Below, in pieces: positions 26,087-40,223 of a stretch of 64,000 nucleotides of DNA (the first letter of the stretch is position 1; every line of letters starts with the position of its first letter). Position numbers and translations under genes: made by a program. The notes under the pieces are model-generated. The model did no database searches, had not been told where the DNA came from, and saw only the letters and a program-made list of their open reading frames with translations. The DNA lies in NCBI RefSeq assembly GCF_002259405.1, contig NZ_NPFW01000014.1:62001-126000 (forward strand). Reading direction: 5' to 3'. Source of the stretch: Rhodococcus sp. 14-2483-1-2 (lineage in GTDB: Bacteria; Actinomycetota; Actinomycetes; Mycobacteriales; Mycobacteriaceae).

Positions 26087-26566
26087 TCAGGCGCTGCGCA
26101 ATACCGTCGGTTGGGTGATGACCCGGATTCCGGGTTCCGGGTCGAAGCGATAGCCCGTTCCTCGGACCGTGGTGATCAATCGACCGAACTGACCGAGTTT
26201 GGTGCGCACTCGGGAGAGGTGGACGTCGACACTGCGTCCGCCGTCGGAGGTGCTGAGTTCGGATCGTCCGACCACGACCCGAGGGTGCCGCGCCAGGTAG
26301 GCGAAGATCTCGAACTCGGTGTGGGAGAGACGGACGCTCCTGCCGCCGAGGATCACGTCGCGGGCCGGGATATCGATGACCAGTGGTGCGTTCAGTTCGT
26401 TGACCCTCACATCGAATCGCGTGAGGATTTTCGCATGCGGGGCATAGCTTTTGGCGGCGCTGCGGAGCGCCTCGGCCAGTGCGTGCAGCTGCGGTCGGGT
26501 CAGCCCCTGTAGGGATGACGTTCCGGAATCGGAGATACGGACAACGACTGTGGCTTCGGTGGTCAT
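26087..26566 (-). CDS. Winged helix DNA-binding protein (OmpR/PhoB type, no receiver)
   Basis: A 159-residue protein. The C-terminal ~100 residues form an OmpR/PhoB-type winged helix: LGGRSVRLSHTEFEIFAYLARHPRVVVGRSEL, then SVDVHLSRVRTKLGQFGRLITTVRGTGYRF. In front of it is a 55-residue N-terminal part (VVVRISDSGTSSLQGLTRPQLHALAEALRSAAKSY) that is not a receiver domain, so there is no phospho-Asp. Start ATG 26566 has AGGAG at 26576-26580 upstream; the longer open frame to 27040 is antisense to the GNAT gene. It is divergent from that GNAT gene and may control it (inference). Confidence 0.85.
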   Translation of the reverse strand: MTTEATVVVRISDSGTSSLQGLTRPQLHALAEALRSAAKSYAPHAKILTRFDVRVNELNAPLVIDIPARDVILGGRSVRLSHTEFEIFAYLARHPRVVVGRSELSTSDGGRSVDVHLSRVRTKLGQFGRLITTVRGTGYRFDPEPGIRVITQPTVLRSA

Positions 26567-26680
26567 GGCTGGAGAACTCCTGGGACAAGGGTTGCTGCAG
26601 ATACTGGGGCGATCGGTCAGTGGTGGCAGCGACAGTTCTCGTTCACAGTCACATGGTCGACGACGAATCGAAGGTTCGCC

Positions 26681-27244
26681 ATGGATCTGCTCACCGTGAG
26701 CGCAACTGTTGACCCGACGATCCTCGGCGTGTTGCGATCGGGCGTGACCGATGTATGCCGACCACGAACCGAACTCACGATCCGCAGCGTCGACTGGGAT
26801 CATCCCGACGCCGAAGCCCTTCGTGCCTCGATGGCCGCCGAGGTGGGTCCCCGTTACGCCGACCGGGCCGCTCTGATGTCCAAGACCCAGGCCAACGCCG
26901 TCGACGAGAGCTCTGTGCACCGGACGTTCCTCGTGTATCGCCGTGACCAGGAGGGTGCGGAACAGGCCGTCGGACATGCAGCGTTGCGCTGGAACGGGGC
27001 GGACCTCGAGCTGAAGCGCATGTTCGTACACCCCGACCATCGCGGCTCGGGTGTATCTACTGCTCTGCTGATGGCGTCGGAGAACGCTGCTCGTGATCAG
27101 GGCCTGTCGCGGCTGATTCTGCAGACCGGAGACCGACAGCCCGACGCAGTTCGTCTGTACGAGAAGAGCGGCTACACCCGAATTCCGGTGTTCCCGCCCT
27201 ATGAGGTGCTGCCCTTCTCGAACACCTTCGAGAAACGTCTGTAG
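26681..27244 (+). CDS. GNAT family N-acetyltransferase
   Basis: A 187-residue acetyltransferase. LELKRMFVHPDHRGSGVSTALLMASENAA carries the acetyl-CoA pyrophosphate loop (HRGSGV), and GDRQPDAVRLYEKSGYTRIPVFPPYE the C-terminal wall. A 30-residue N-terminal extension precedes the domain, so a later start is possible. Substrate unknown. It is divergent from the winged-helix regulator with 114 bases between starts and meets the map gene tail to tail without a gap. Confidence 0.86.
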   Translation: MDLLTVSATVDPTILGVLRSGVTDVCRPRTELTIRSVDWDHPDAEALRASMAAEVGPRYADRAALMSKTQANAVDESSVHRTFLVYRRDQEGAEQAVGHAALRWNGADLELKRMFVHPDHRGSGVSTALLMASENAARDQGLSRLILQTGDRQPDAVRLYEKSGYTRIPVFPPYEVLPFSNTFEKRL

Positions 27245-28015
27245 CTACGCGGGCAACGTCATGATCTCTGCACCGTCGTCGGTGATGATCACGGTGTGCT
27301 CGCTGTGCGCGGTGAGGCAGCCCGTCGTGCTTCGTAGGGTCCAGCCGTCGGGGTCGGTGACGAGTTCGGCGGTGTCCTCCATGACCCACGGCTCGAGTGC
27401 CAACATCAAGCCCGGGCGTAGGCGGTAACCGCGGCCGGGCCGTCCGGAGTTGGAGACGTGGGGATCCTGGTGCATCGTCGAGCCGATGCCGTGGCCGCCG
27501 AACTGCATGTTGATCGGGTAACCGGCAGCGCTGAGCACCGTGCCGATGGCGTGGGAGATATCGCCGATCTTGTTGCCCGGTCGAGCCGCATCGATTCCCG
27601 CGGCCAGCGCCCGTTCGGTGGCGTCGATCATCGCGAGAGCCTGGGCTGGCTTGTTCTCACCCACGACAAAACTGATGGCCGAATCCGCTGCGACGCCGCC
27701 GAGGATCACGGCCAGGTCCAGCGTCAGCAGATCGCCGTCGGCCAGTGCGTAGTCGTGTGGAAGGCCGTGCAGCACAGCATCGTTGACGGAGGTGCAGATG
27801 TAGTGACCGAACGGACCGCGGCCGAAGGACGGCGCGTAGTCGACGTAGCAGGACGTCGCCCCGGCTCCCTCGATGATGTCCTTGGTCCACTGATCGATCT
27901 CCAGGAGATTGGTGCCGACTGTGGCGCGTTCGCGGACGGTCCGAAGAATCCCGGCCACCAGTGCGCCGGATTCGCGCGCGAGGGGGATCTTGGTGGGGGG
28001 AAGAATCTCGATCAT
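27245..28015 (-). CDS. map: Type I methionine aminopeptidase
   Basis: A 256-residue metalloaminopeptidase that removes N-terminal Met from nascent proteins. The five metal ligands are in place: Asp in LLTLDLAVI, Asp in GVAADSAISFVVG, His in GGHGIGSTMHQDP, Glu in LALEPWVME and Glu in TAHSEHTVIIT. It has no zinc-finger N-terminal extension, so it is the short (type Ia) form. The region just upstream holds GGTATAAGTATTGG (28050-28063), probably part of promoters for this gene and the divergent GNAT gene. A second map elsewhere in the genome is usual in actinobacteria. Confidence 0.94.
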   Translation of the reverse strand: MIEILPPTKIPLARESGALVAGILRTVRERATVGTNLLEIDQWTKDIIEGAGATSCYVDYAPSFGRGPFGHYICTSVNDAVLHGLPHDYALADGDLLTLDLAVILGGVAADSAISFVVGENKPAQALAMIDATERALAAGIDAARPGNKIGDISHAIGTVLSAAGYPINMQFGGHGIGSTMHQDPHVSNSGRPGRGYRLRPGLMLALEPWVMEDTAELVTDPDGWTLRSTTGCLTAHSEHTVIITDDGAEIMTLPA

Positions 28016-28119
28016 GTGGTGCCTTTCGCCGTATGACGAACAACGATACCGGTATAAGTATTGGTGTCGAGTCCGACTGTGCGCAGGGGCGTGAGTCTGT
28101 TCGTGCGACGCTGTCTGTC

Positions 28120-28812
28120 GTGTCTGCTCACCCTCTCGACGACCCCGTTCGCAATTCCCTCGAGGGCTCGCTCTCGCGGTTCGCGGTCCGGCGGGGACGG
28201 ATCATCCGTGCCGATCCCGAGGTGTCTCCGTTCCTGGTGCACCCCGACGTCCTCGAGTCCCAGGACTGGGACGACATCGCGGTCCTGTTCGGGCCGCGGA
28301 CCGTCGTCGGGCTCGCCGGCCCCGAACGCGAACTGCCCGAGGGCTGGTCGCACCTGGAGACCTTCGGTCTGGTGCAGCTCGTCGGCACGCACCTCGAGAC
28401 GCGGCCCTTCGCCGAGGCGGTCGAGCTGACTGCAGCGGACGTCCCGGAGATGCTCGACCTGGTCGGTCGCACCGAGCCCGGGCCGTTCCTGCCCCGCACC
28501 ATCGAACTCGGCACGTACCTCGGTATTCGACGCGATGGCGCGCTGGTCGCGATGGCGGGCGAGCGTATGCACCCCACTGGCTGGACGGAGATCAGTGCCG
28601 TGTGTACCGACCCGGCGTTCCGCGGGCAGGGTCTGGCCACCGACCTGGTTCGCGCGGTCGGTCACGGTATTCGGGCCCGCGGTGAGGAGCCGTTCCTGCA
28701 TGCGTCGGACGCAAACGTGCGCGCCATCGAGCTCTACCTCTCCATCGGATTCGAGTTGCGTCGAACCTCGCACCTGACGTTGGTCCGTACGCCTGCGCCG
28801 AGCTCGAGATAA
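28120..28812 (+). CDS. GNAT family N-acetyltransferase (FR47-like)
   Basis: About 230 residues. The N-terminal half (HPLDDPVRNSLEGSLSRFAVRRGRIIRADPEVSPF) is the less conserved lobe typical of FR47-like proteins. The C-terminal half has WTEISAVCTDPAFRGQGLATDLVRAVGHGI, with the acetyl-CoA loop FRGQGLA, and ANVRAIELYLSIGFELRRTSHLT. The open frame reaches ATG 28033, only 17 bases from the divergent map start and across a likely promoter, so I prefer GTG 28120 (VSAHPLDDP), where family homology begins; the start is uncertain. Substrate unknown. Confidence 0.8.
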   Translation: MSAHPLDDPVRNSLEGSLSRFAVRRGRIIRADPEVSPFLVHPDVLESQDWDDIAVLFGPRTVVGLAGPERELPEGWSHLETFGLVQLVGTHLETRPFAEAVELTAADVPEMLDLVGRTEPGPFLPRTIELGTYLGIRRDGALVAMAGERMHPTGWTEISAVCTDPAFRGQGLATDLVRAVGHGIRARGEEPFLHASDANVRAIELYLSIGFELRRTSHLTLVRTPAPSSR

Positions 28813-28863
28813 GTTCCGGAATCCGCTGTTGCGTGCTCCGAGCTCGAAGACATACCGTTACCT

Positions 28864-29202
28864 ATGCGAATAAATGGCGACGTCATCTACGACGATGGAC
28901 TGGTCCTTCTCGACGAAGCCGGCGTCACGCTGAGGTACTACTACTTCCCCGTCGCCACGAAGAAGTTCGTCCCCTACGACCGGATTCGCGCCGTCGACAC
29001 CGCCGTCCTCGGCAATTGGAACGGGCGGTGGCGGCTGTGGGGCGCATCGTGGATCGATCAGTGGCTCCCACTGGACGTGATGCGTCCCAAGAAGGACACT
29101 GCAGTGGTGTTGACTATCCGCCGCATCTCGCCGGTATTCACCCCCGACGATCCTGAACTGGTTGCCCATCTCATTCGCGAGCGCATGACCGCACACGCGT
29201 GA
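28864..29202 (+). CDS. Small PH-like domain protein, unknown function
   Basis: A 112-residue soluble protein: DVIYDDGLVLLDEAGVTLRYYYFPVATKKFVPYDRIRAVDTAVLG, then WLPLDVMRPKKDTAVVLTIRR and a C-terminal helix. The alternating strands with a final helix look like a bacterial PH-type fold. The start ATG follows a short AT-rich patch (CATACCGTTACCTATG). Its stop overlaps the DUF202 gene start by 4 bases (GTGA), so the two form a unit and may act together at the membrane (inference). Confidence 0.7.
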   Translation: MRINGDVIYDDGLVLLDEAGVTLRYYYFPVATKKFVPYDRIRAVDTAVLGNWNGRWRLWGASWIDQWLPLDVMRPKKDTAVVLTIRRISPVFTPDDPELVAHLIRERMTAHA

Positions 29203-29531
29203 CGCGCCCCGACGAGCGGTTCACGCTCGCCAGTGAGCGCACCTTTCTCGCCTGGCTGCGGACGTCGCTCGGCCTGCTCGCCGGCGGAATTGCGATCGTC
29301 CACCTGGTTCCCGATTTCAGTACCGGGTGGGTTCGGACGACCCTCGGTCTGGTTCTGATCGGCCTCGCCGCGGCGGCACCGATCATCGGTCTGCGACGGT
29401 GGATGCGCGTTCGAGATGCCCTCGAAAGCGGTACACCGATGCCCGAATCACGAGATCTGTGGATCTTCGCGATCGGTATCGGCGCAGTGGCGGTGCTGGC
29501 TGCAGTGGTCACGGTTCTGGGGATCCAGTAG
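29199..29531 (+). CDS. DUF202 (YidH-like) membrane protein
   Basis: A 110-residue protein with three membrane helices (about residues 21-39, 46-63, 85-108). The N-terminal ERTFLAWLRTSLGLLAGGIAI is the hallmark of DUF202/YidH proteins, which have no firmly known function. It starts with GTG 29199 overlapping the preceding stop. It is followed 65 bases later by fgd, which has its own strong ribosome site. Confidence 0.88.
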   Translation: MTRPDERFTLASERTFLAWLRTSLGLLAGGIAIVHLVPDFSTGWVRTTLGLVLIGLAAAAPIIGLRRWMRVRDALESGTPMPESRDLWIFAIGIGAVAVLAAVVTVLGIQ

Positions 29532-29595
29532 AGCGTGACGAACCACCACAGGTGCACAATCGAAGAACTAGGACGACCAACGACAGGAGTTCGGC

Positions 29596-30609
29596 GTGGC
29601 GCAGGGTCTCAAGCTGGGGTACAAGGCATCGGCGGAGCAGTTCGGACCGCGGGAGTTGGTCGAGCTCGGTGTGCTCGCCGAGCAGCACGGTATGGATTCG
29701 GCGACGGTCAGTGATCACTTCCAGCCGTGGCGGCACGAGGGCGGGCACGCGCCGTTCTCCCTTGCCTGGATGACGGCTGTCGGCGAGCGGACGAACACGA
29801 TTCAGCTCGGCACCTCGGTGCTGACACCGACCTTCCGTTACAACCCGTCGGTCATCGCTCAGGCGTTCGCGACGATGGGCTGCCTGTACCCCGGACGCAT
29901 CATGCTCGGTGTCGGTACCGGCGAAGCGCTCAACGAGATCGCGACCGGATTCACCGGCGAATGGCCGGAGTTCAAGGAACGATTCGCGCGCCTGCGTGAG
30001 TCGGTGCGGTTGATGCGCGAGCTGTGGCTCGGCGACCGCGTCGACTTCGAAGGCGAGTACTACACGACCAAGGGTGCGTCGATCTACGACGTTCCCGAGG
30101 GTGGCATCCCGGTCTACATCGCCGCCGGTGGTCCCGTGGTGGCGCGGTACGCAGGACGCGCGGGCGACGGTTTCATCTGCACCTCGGGCAAGGGCATGGA
30201 GCTCTACACCGACAAGCTGCTTCCTGCCGTGGAAGAGGGCGCGGGCAAGGCCGAGCGCGACGCCGGTGAGATCGACAAGATGATCGAGATCAAGATCAGC
30301 TACGACACCGATCCCGAACTGGCGCTGGAGAATTGCCGCTTCTGGGCTCCGCTGTCGCTGACGCCGGAGCAGAAGCACTCGATCGACGATCCGATCGAGA
30401 TGGAGAAGGCCGCCGACGAGCTGCCGATCGAGCAGGTCGCCAAGCGCTGGATCGTCGCATCGGACCCGGACGAGGCAGTGGAGAAGGTCAAGCAGTACAC
30501 CGATGCCGGCCTGAATCACCTGGTGTTCCACGCCCCGGGCCACGATCAGAAGCGGTTCCTCGAACTCTTCGAGAAGGACCTCGCACCGCGCCTGCGCAAG
30601 CTCGGGTAG
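29596..30609 (+). CDS. fgd: F420-dependent glucose-6-phosphate dehydrogenase
   Basis: A 337-residue LLM-fold enzyme that oxidises glucose-6-phosphate to 6-phosphogluconolactone and reduces cofactor F420. Asp40, His41 and Trp45 (VSDHFQPW) are the catalytic trio known from M. tuberculosis Fgd1, and [10 protein letters not shown] holds the active-site Glu. Length and sequence match Fgd1 very closely over the whole chain. The start is GTG with AGGAG 9-10 bases upstream. It supplies F420H2; a Ddn-like F420H2-using enzyme is encoded tail to tail right next to it. In M. tuberculosis fgd1 (Rv0407) precedes pta-ackA, as here. Confidence 0.96.
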   Translation: MAQGLKLGYKASAEQFGPRELVELGVLAEQHGMDSATVSDHFQPWRHEGGHAPFSLAWMTAVGERTNTIQLGTSVLTPTFRYNPSVIAQAFATMGCLYPGRIMLGVGTGEALNEIATGFTGEWPEFKERFARLRESVRLMRELWLGDRVDFEGEYYTTKGASIYDVPEGGIPVYIAAGGPVVARYAGRAGDGFICTSGKGMELYTDKLLPAVEEGAGKAERDAGEIDKMIEIKISYDTDPELALENCRFWAPLSLTPEQKHSIDDPIEMEKAADELPIEQVAKRWIVASDPDEAVEKVKQYTDAGLNHLVFHAPGHDQKRFLELFEKDLAPRLRKLG

Positions 30610-31134
30610 TTACGAAGGACCACCGAGATCGGCCGTGAGTGCGAACAATCGCATGTCGCGGTCGGTCCGGGTCTCGTACTCGCCGTACACCTCGACCATC
30701 GCGTCGAACTGCCGGTAGATGCGAGCCTTCTCGTCTCCGGTGATGCGGGTGGCGAGCACCGGGATCTTCTTGCCGCCGATGGCCACCACGGCCTTCGGGT
30801 CGGCGAGCAGGTTCGACGTCCACGCCGGGTGGTGCTGCTGACCGAAGTTGGAGCCGACGACGTAGATCTTGTCGTCCTCCCGGTAGTACAGCAGTGGGCT
30901 GGTCCTGGGTTTGCCGGATTTGCGGCCGGTGGTGGTCAGCAACACCACCGGAGCCGCGATCGGTCCGAGGACGGTGAAACGGCCGTCGGACTTGGTCAGT
31001 AACCACCGGTCGACGCCTGCGAGGTTCCGGATGACCCACGAACCGGGCTTCGTCGACGCGAACTTCACGGCGGGCTTGCGGATGAACGAGGTTTCGCTGC
31101 CCCAGCGCACATCCGGGAACGGTGATTCGGCCAT
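30610..31134 (-). CDS. Deazaflavin (F420H2)-dependent reductase, Ddn family
   Basis: A 174-residue split-barrel protein of the F420H2-dependent nitro/quinone reductase family. Family landmarks are VVLLTTTGRKSGKPRTSPLLYYREDD (phosphate-tail binding of F420) and YVVGSNFGQQHHPAWTSNLLADPKAVV. Relatives reduce quinones and, in M. tuberculosis, activate nitroimidazole drugs. It ends one base after the fgd stop, convergent. The upstream region holds the 34-bp repeat array in front of pta. Its natural acceptor is not evident. Confidence 0.9.
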   Translation of the reverse strand: MAESPFPDVRWGSETSFIRKPAVKFASTKPGSWVIRNLAGVDRWLLTKSDGRFTVLGPIAAPVVLLTTTGRKSGKPRTSPLLYYREDDKIYVVGSNFGQQHHPAWTSNLLADPKAVVAIGGKKIPVLATRITGDEKARIYRQFDAMVEVYGEYETRTDRDMRLFALTADLGGPS

Positions 31135-31183
31135 GGTTCATGGGACAACCCGACCGCGCCCGGTGTCAACACCCCAAACGCTG

Positions 31184-31285
31184 GGCAGGAGTGGAGCCTG
31201 CGGAACGACCCTTACCAGGCAGGAGTGGAGCCTGCGGAACGACCCCTACCAGGCAGGAGTGGAGCCTGCGGAACGACCCCTACTA
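31184..31285 (+). repeat. Three tandem 34-bp units of the dispersed repeat
   Basis: Units begin at 31184, 31218 and 31252 with an exact 34-base period. Each contains the 26-bp core (GAGTGGAGCCTGCGGAACGA inside it), identical in all three; the 8-base spacers are TTACCAGG, CTACCAGG and CTACTAGG. The array ends 11 bases before the pta start codon and so forms most of its leader region. It keeps the pta frame open upstream, which explains a false 24-codon extension. Confidence 0.9.
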
Positions 31286-31296
31286 GGCTGGCGGGC

Positions 31297-33416
31297 ATGG
31301 CTGAGCCCAGCGGCACCGACGCGTCGGACATGTATCCCTCGAGCATCTACATCGCGTCACCGGAAGGGGACACCGGGAAGTCGACGATCGCGCTCGGTGT
31401 GCTGCAGATGCTCGCCGCGTCCGCGGCCCGGGTGGGGGTGTTCCGTCCCATCGCCCGATCGACCGACGAGCCCGATTACATCCTCGAGTTGCTCGTCGAG
31501 CACACCACCGCTGATCTGACCTACGAGCAGTCTCTCGGTGTCACGTACGAGCAGGTGCACGCCGATCAGGATGCCGCGCTCAGCAAGATCGTCGATCGGT
31601 ATCACGAGGTGGCTTCTCAGTGCGACGCCGTGGTGATCGTGGGTAGCGATTACACCGACGTCGGCAGCCCCAGCGAACTCGGCTTCAATGCTCGCATCGC
31701 GGTCAATCTCGGTGCCCCCGTGCTGCTTGCGCTGCGCGGGTCCGGTCGTACGCCCGACGAGATCGCACAGTTGGCCACTCTGTGTCAGGGCGAACTGCGT
31801 CAGCACCACGCCCACTTGGCTGCGATCGTGGCGAACCGTTGCGCGCCCGAGGATCTCGATGCGGTCACCGACGCATTGGCGTCGGTGGGTGTGCCTGCGT
31901 GGTCTCTGCCGGAGATTCCGCTCCTCGTCGCGCCGACGATGGCGGAACTGCTCGAGGCGGTGGACGGCACACTGTACTCCGGTGACTCGTCGTTGCTGCA
32001 GCGAGAAGCGTTGCGGGTCATGGTCGGTGGCATGACGGCCGAGCACATCCTCGAACGCCTGACCGAGGGTGTCGTCGTCATCGCACCCGCAGACCGATCC
32101 GACGTGTTGCTCGCCCTCGTCAATGCCCATGAGGCGGAGGGCTTTCCGTCCCTCGCCGGCATCATCATGAACGGCGGCATCGAGCCCCATCCGGCGATCG
32201 CTCGTCTGGTGGCGGGTCTCGGCCCCCGGTTGCCGATCCTGACCACCGAGCTCGGTACCTTCGACACCGCCTCGGCTGCAGCGCAGACGCGCGGCCGGGT
32301 GGCGGTGGGTTCGCAGCGCAAGGTGGACACCGCACTCGGCCTGATGGAACAGCGGGTCGATGCGAAAACCCTTCTTGGTCGTCTCGACATCGCCATTCCC
32401 ACGATCACGACCCCGCAGATGTTCGAGTACCAGCTGATCCACCGGGCACGCGCCGACCGCAAGCACATCGTGCTCCCCGAGGGCGGCGACGATCGCATCC
32501 TGCGTGCTGCCGGACGTCTGCTGCAGCGGCAGGTCGCGGACCTGACGATCCTCGGCGAGGAAGGTCCCATCCGACGACGCGCGTCGGAACTGGGCGTCGA
32601 CCTCGACAGTGCCACGGTTCTCGACCCCAAGAACTGCGACTACGCCGAGGACTTCGCGGCCGAGTACACCGAGCTGCGCAAGCACAAGGGGATGACGATC
32701 GACCGCGCCCGCGAGATCATGGCCGACATCTCGTACTTCGGAACGATGATGGTGCACAAGGGGATTGCCGACGGCATGGTCTCGGGCGCGGCGCACACCA
32801 CCGCGCACACCATCAAGCCGTCGTTCGAGATCATCAAGACCACCGAGGGTGTGTCGACGGTGTCGTCGATCTTCCTGATGTGCCTGTCCGATCGTGTTCT
32901 CGCCTACGGTGACTGCGCCGTCGTACCCGACCCGACGGCCGAGCAGTTGGCCGACATCGCCGTCTCCTCGGCGCAGACCTCGGCCCAATTCGGTATCGAG
33001 CCGCGGGTGGCCATGCTGTCGTACTCCACCGGCGAGTCCGGTTCCGGAGCCGACGTCGACAAGGTGCGGCAAGCCACAGCGCTTGTGCGCGAACGTAATC
33101 CGGAACTGCTCGTGGAGGGTCCGATTCAGTACGACGCGGCGATCGAACCGTCCGTCGCCGCGTCGAAGCTGCCCGATTCCGACGTCGCGGGCCGAGCGAC
33201 GGTGTTCATCTTCCCGGACCTCAACACCGGCAACAACACCTACAAGGCCGTCCAGCGCAGCGCCGGCGCGGTTGCCGTCGGACCTGTTCTGCAGGGCCTA
33301 CGTAAGCCCGTCAACGATCTCTCGCGCGGTGCGCTGGTCGAGGACATCGTCAACACCGTCGCCATCACGGCGATTCAGGCACAGGGCATTGCCAACGCAG
33401 CCGATCAGGAGGGCAA

Positions 33417-33420
<4 letters not shown>
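31297..33420 (+). CDS. pta: Phosphate acetyltransferase
   Basis: A 707-residue long-form Pta converting acetyl-CoA and phosphate to acetyl phosphate. It has an N-terminal P-loop-like BioD-type domain ([20 protein letters not shown]), a central DRTGG domain (about residues 215-330) and the C-terminal PTA_PTB catalytic domain (from [31 protein letters not shown] to [19 protein letters not shown]). Start ATG 31297 was chosen over the longer frame, whose extra codons come from the repeat array; ATG 31330 is another option. Its stop overlaps ackA by 4 bases (GTGA). Confidence 0.95.
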
Positions 33421-38005
<4,585 letters not shown>

Positions 38006-38009
<4 letters not shown>

Positions 38010-39322
38010 AGGTACTCCCGCAGCCTCGGGAACAGGCCGACACCGAAGGCGACCGATGCGAAGACGGTGAGCACGTACGCGCCGTCCGGCAGTCCGGACA
38101 GCACCCACACCGATCGGTCGATGTTGGACCGCAGTTCGCTCCGCGCATTCTCGATTCCGTCGACCAGGACACTGTCCAGCGCGGTGAACGCGGCCGCCGA
38201 ATCGGACTCGCCGGTGCCGGTGGCAATGGAGACCGCGCCGTTGAAATCGCCGACCTCGAGTGCGGAATCGATCCTCGAGTGCGAGACCGACCACGTGTTC
38301 AGTGCATCGATCACCGCGGTGTCGCCCTGGAACATCTCGGTGAGTCGAGAGACGTTGGCGTCGAACGATTCTCCGTAATCCTGACCGCCGCCTCGGCGGG
38401 CGAGGTCGAGTGTCTCGTCTGCTCTGGCCTGTTGCGCCAGAATGAAACCCGTCGTGTAGGACTTCAGCGGAGACACTCCGCGGTCGATCGCGCGATCGGT
38501 GGCGATCGAGGAAACCAGCCCCACCACCAGCATCCAGCCGAGTAGCCCGGCGACAGCGACTGTGGCAGTGAGGAATCCGACGTTCAACGTCCGGCGGGTG
38601 GTCCGCGACAGGTACCACTGGGCCAGGCCGGTCATCAGCAACAGGAACACCAGCGAGCCGATCGCGAACAGTGGAGGACTGGTGAACCGTTCCTGATCGG
38701 CCGACACCCGCGACGCCTGCTCGGTGTACAACTTCTCGGCCAGCGGCAGCAGGCTCGTCTGCATCATCGTCGACGCCTCGCCGAGGTACGCCGCACCCAC
38801 CGGATTTCCGCTGCGGTTGTTGGCTCGCGCCGTCTCGACCAGGCCGCTGTACACCGGCAACCCGGCGGCGATCTGGGTCAGCACCGCGCTGGTGGCCGCG
38901 TCGTTCTCGGTCACTCCGGCCGAGGCCGCGATCAGCTCGGACGACGCCTCGCCGAGCGCCTGCGAGTAGCGTTCGCGCACCTCGGGCGGCTCGAGACCGC
39001 CGGCGATGAACGCGGTGGCCGCAGCCGCGTCGGCCACCGACAGTGCCCCGTACAGATTCTGTGCCGAGTTCGCGAACGGCTCGGTGCGCACCAACAGGGT
39101 GCCCAGGGTGTCGACTCGATCGGTCACTGCCGTGGACGCGAGATTTCCGACCGTCAACGCGAGCACCACCAGCGCGGTTCCCATCGCGACCAACCGCGCA
39201 GGCGTCGAACGCATCGTGTATCGAACCGGTGGCTTGCCTGCAGCGACACCGACGTGCGTAGCCGTTGTCGGGGGGACGGCAGCGGAGGGGGTAATACCGG
39301 CCGCGATCACGCACCCGAGCAT
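38006..39322 (-). CDS. glnX: GlnX, membrane partner of GlnH and PknG
   Basis: A 438-residue membrane protein with an N-terminal helix (VAMGTALVVLALTVGNLAS, about residues 46-65), a helical outer domain, a pair of helices in the middle (FAIGSLVFLLLMTGLAQWYL and NVGFLTATVAVAGLLGWMLVVGLVSSIA), a second outer helical region, and a final helix (GLPDGAYVLTVFASVAFGVGLFPRL). This matches M. tuberculosis Rv0412c (about 439 residues). The start is uncertain: ATG 39322 gives 37 extra N-terminal residues, while MRSTPARLV is an alternative. It is the first gene of the glnX-glnH-pknG operon, divergent from mutT3. Confidence 0.88.
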
Positions 39323-39382
39323 ATAAGTAGGCGGACGGTACTGCAGCCACTACAGGCAGGTGATTCACCTAGGGTGGTGAGT

Positions 39383-40219
39383 ATGCGTGGTGACGGGGAC
39401 GGCTGGGTGATCGGCGAGAACGGCACTCGGCACTGGGGAAAGCACGGTGCCGCCGGACTGTTGCTGCGTGCACCGTCGAACGCCGGCGAACCGGTGGTGC
39501 TGCTCCAGCACCGTGCCCTGTGGAGTCACCAGGGCGGAACCTGGGCGCTACCGGGCGGAGCCCGCGATTCCCACGAGAGCACCGCGCACGCGGCGGTGCG
39601 TGAGGCCCACGAAGAAGCCGGTATCTCGGCCGAACAGGTCAGTGTGCGCAGCGAGCGCGTCACCGCGAGCGTCGAGAGCGGCTGGTCTTACACCACCGTC
39701 GTCGCCGATACCGATCATCCGTTGACCACCGTGCCCAACGGGGAGAGCACCGAGCTGCGCTGGGTGCCGGAGTCGATCGTCGACGAACTCCCGCTGCACC
39801 CGGGTTTCGCGTCCAGCTGGCCGTCGCTGCGCACCGTGCCGCTTCGAGTGCTGCTCGATACCGCCAACGTGCTGGGCTCGCGACCGAACGGATGGTGGAA
39901 GGACCGTGCCGGATCCACCGGCGCACTGCTGACCTCGCTCGCCGAGACGCTGCCGCGCACCGTCGAACTGCCGAGCGGTCAGTACGGCTGGCTCACCCGC
40001 ATCGAAGCCGTCCTCGAAGGCCAGGCCAGGGACGCCGTGGTCGACGACCCGCGCACCCGGACGATTCTCGCCGACGGCAGTGGCGACGACACCCTGGCCG
40101 AGCAGGCCGACCTCGATGGGGACCTGACGGCGCTGGTCACCGCCGATCGCGGACTGCAGAATCGACTGCCCACCTCGGTGCAGGTCCTGACGCCGTCCAC
40201 GGTTCTGTCGTGGCTCTAG
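39383..40219 (+). CDS. mutT3: MutT3-type NUDIX hydrolase with C-terminal PIN/NYN-like domain
   Basis: A 278-residue two-domain protein. The first ~150 residues are NUDIX, with a perfect box GGARDSHESTAHAAVREAHE followed by EAGI. The last ~125 residues begin VPLRVLLDTANVLGSRPNGWWKDR and end ILADGSGDDTLAEQADLDGD, TALVTADRGLQNRL, which reads as a PIN/NYN-type nuclease-like fold with spaced Asp residues. M. tuberculosis MutT3 (Rv0413, about 217 residues), in the same position, is shorter. Known MutT function: clearing oxidised nucleotides. ATG 39383 was chosen; GTG 39377 is two codons longer. It converges on thiE. Confidence 0.85.
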   Translation: MRGDGDGWVIGENGTRHWGKHGAAGLLLRAPSNAGEPVVLLQHRALWSHQGGTWALPGGARDSHESTAHAAVREAHEEAGISAEQVSVRSERVTASVESGWSYTTVVADTDHPLTTVPNGESTELRWVPESIVDELPLHPGFASSWPSLRTVPLRVLLDTANVLGSRPNGWWKDRAGSTGALLTSLAETLPRTVELPSGQYGWLTRIEAVLEGQARDAVVDDPRTRTILADGSGDDTLAEQADLDGDLTALVTADRGLQNRLPTSVQVLTPSTVLSWL

Positions 40220-40223
40220 GGCT

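Noticed and set aside
27961..28119. Longer N-terminus for the GNAT gene at 28120
   Set aside because: It would start within or next to the divergent map gene and lacks family similarity.
31184..31285. Possible small CRISPR array
   Set aside because: Spacers are only 8 bases long and nearly identical, and there are no cas genes; it is a tandem repeat of a dispersed element.
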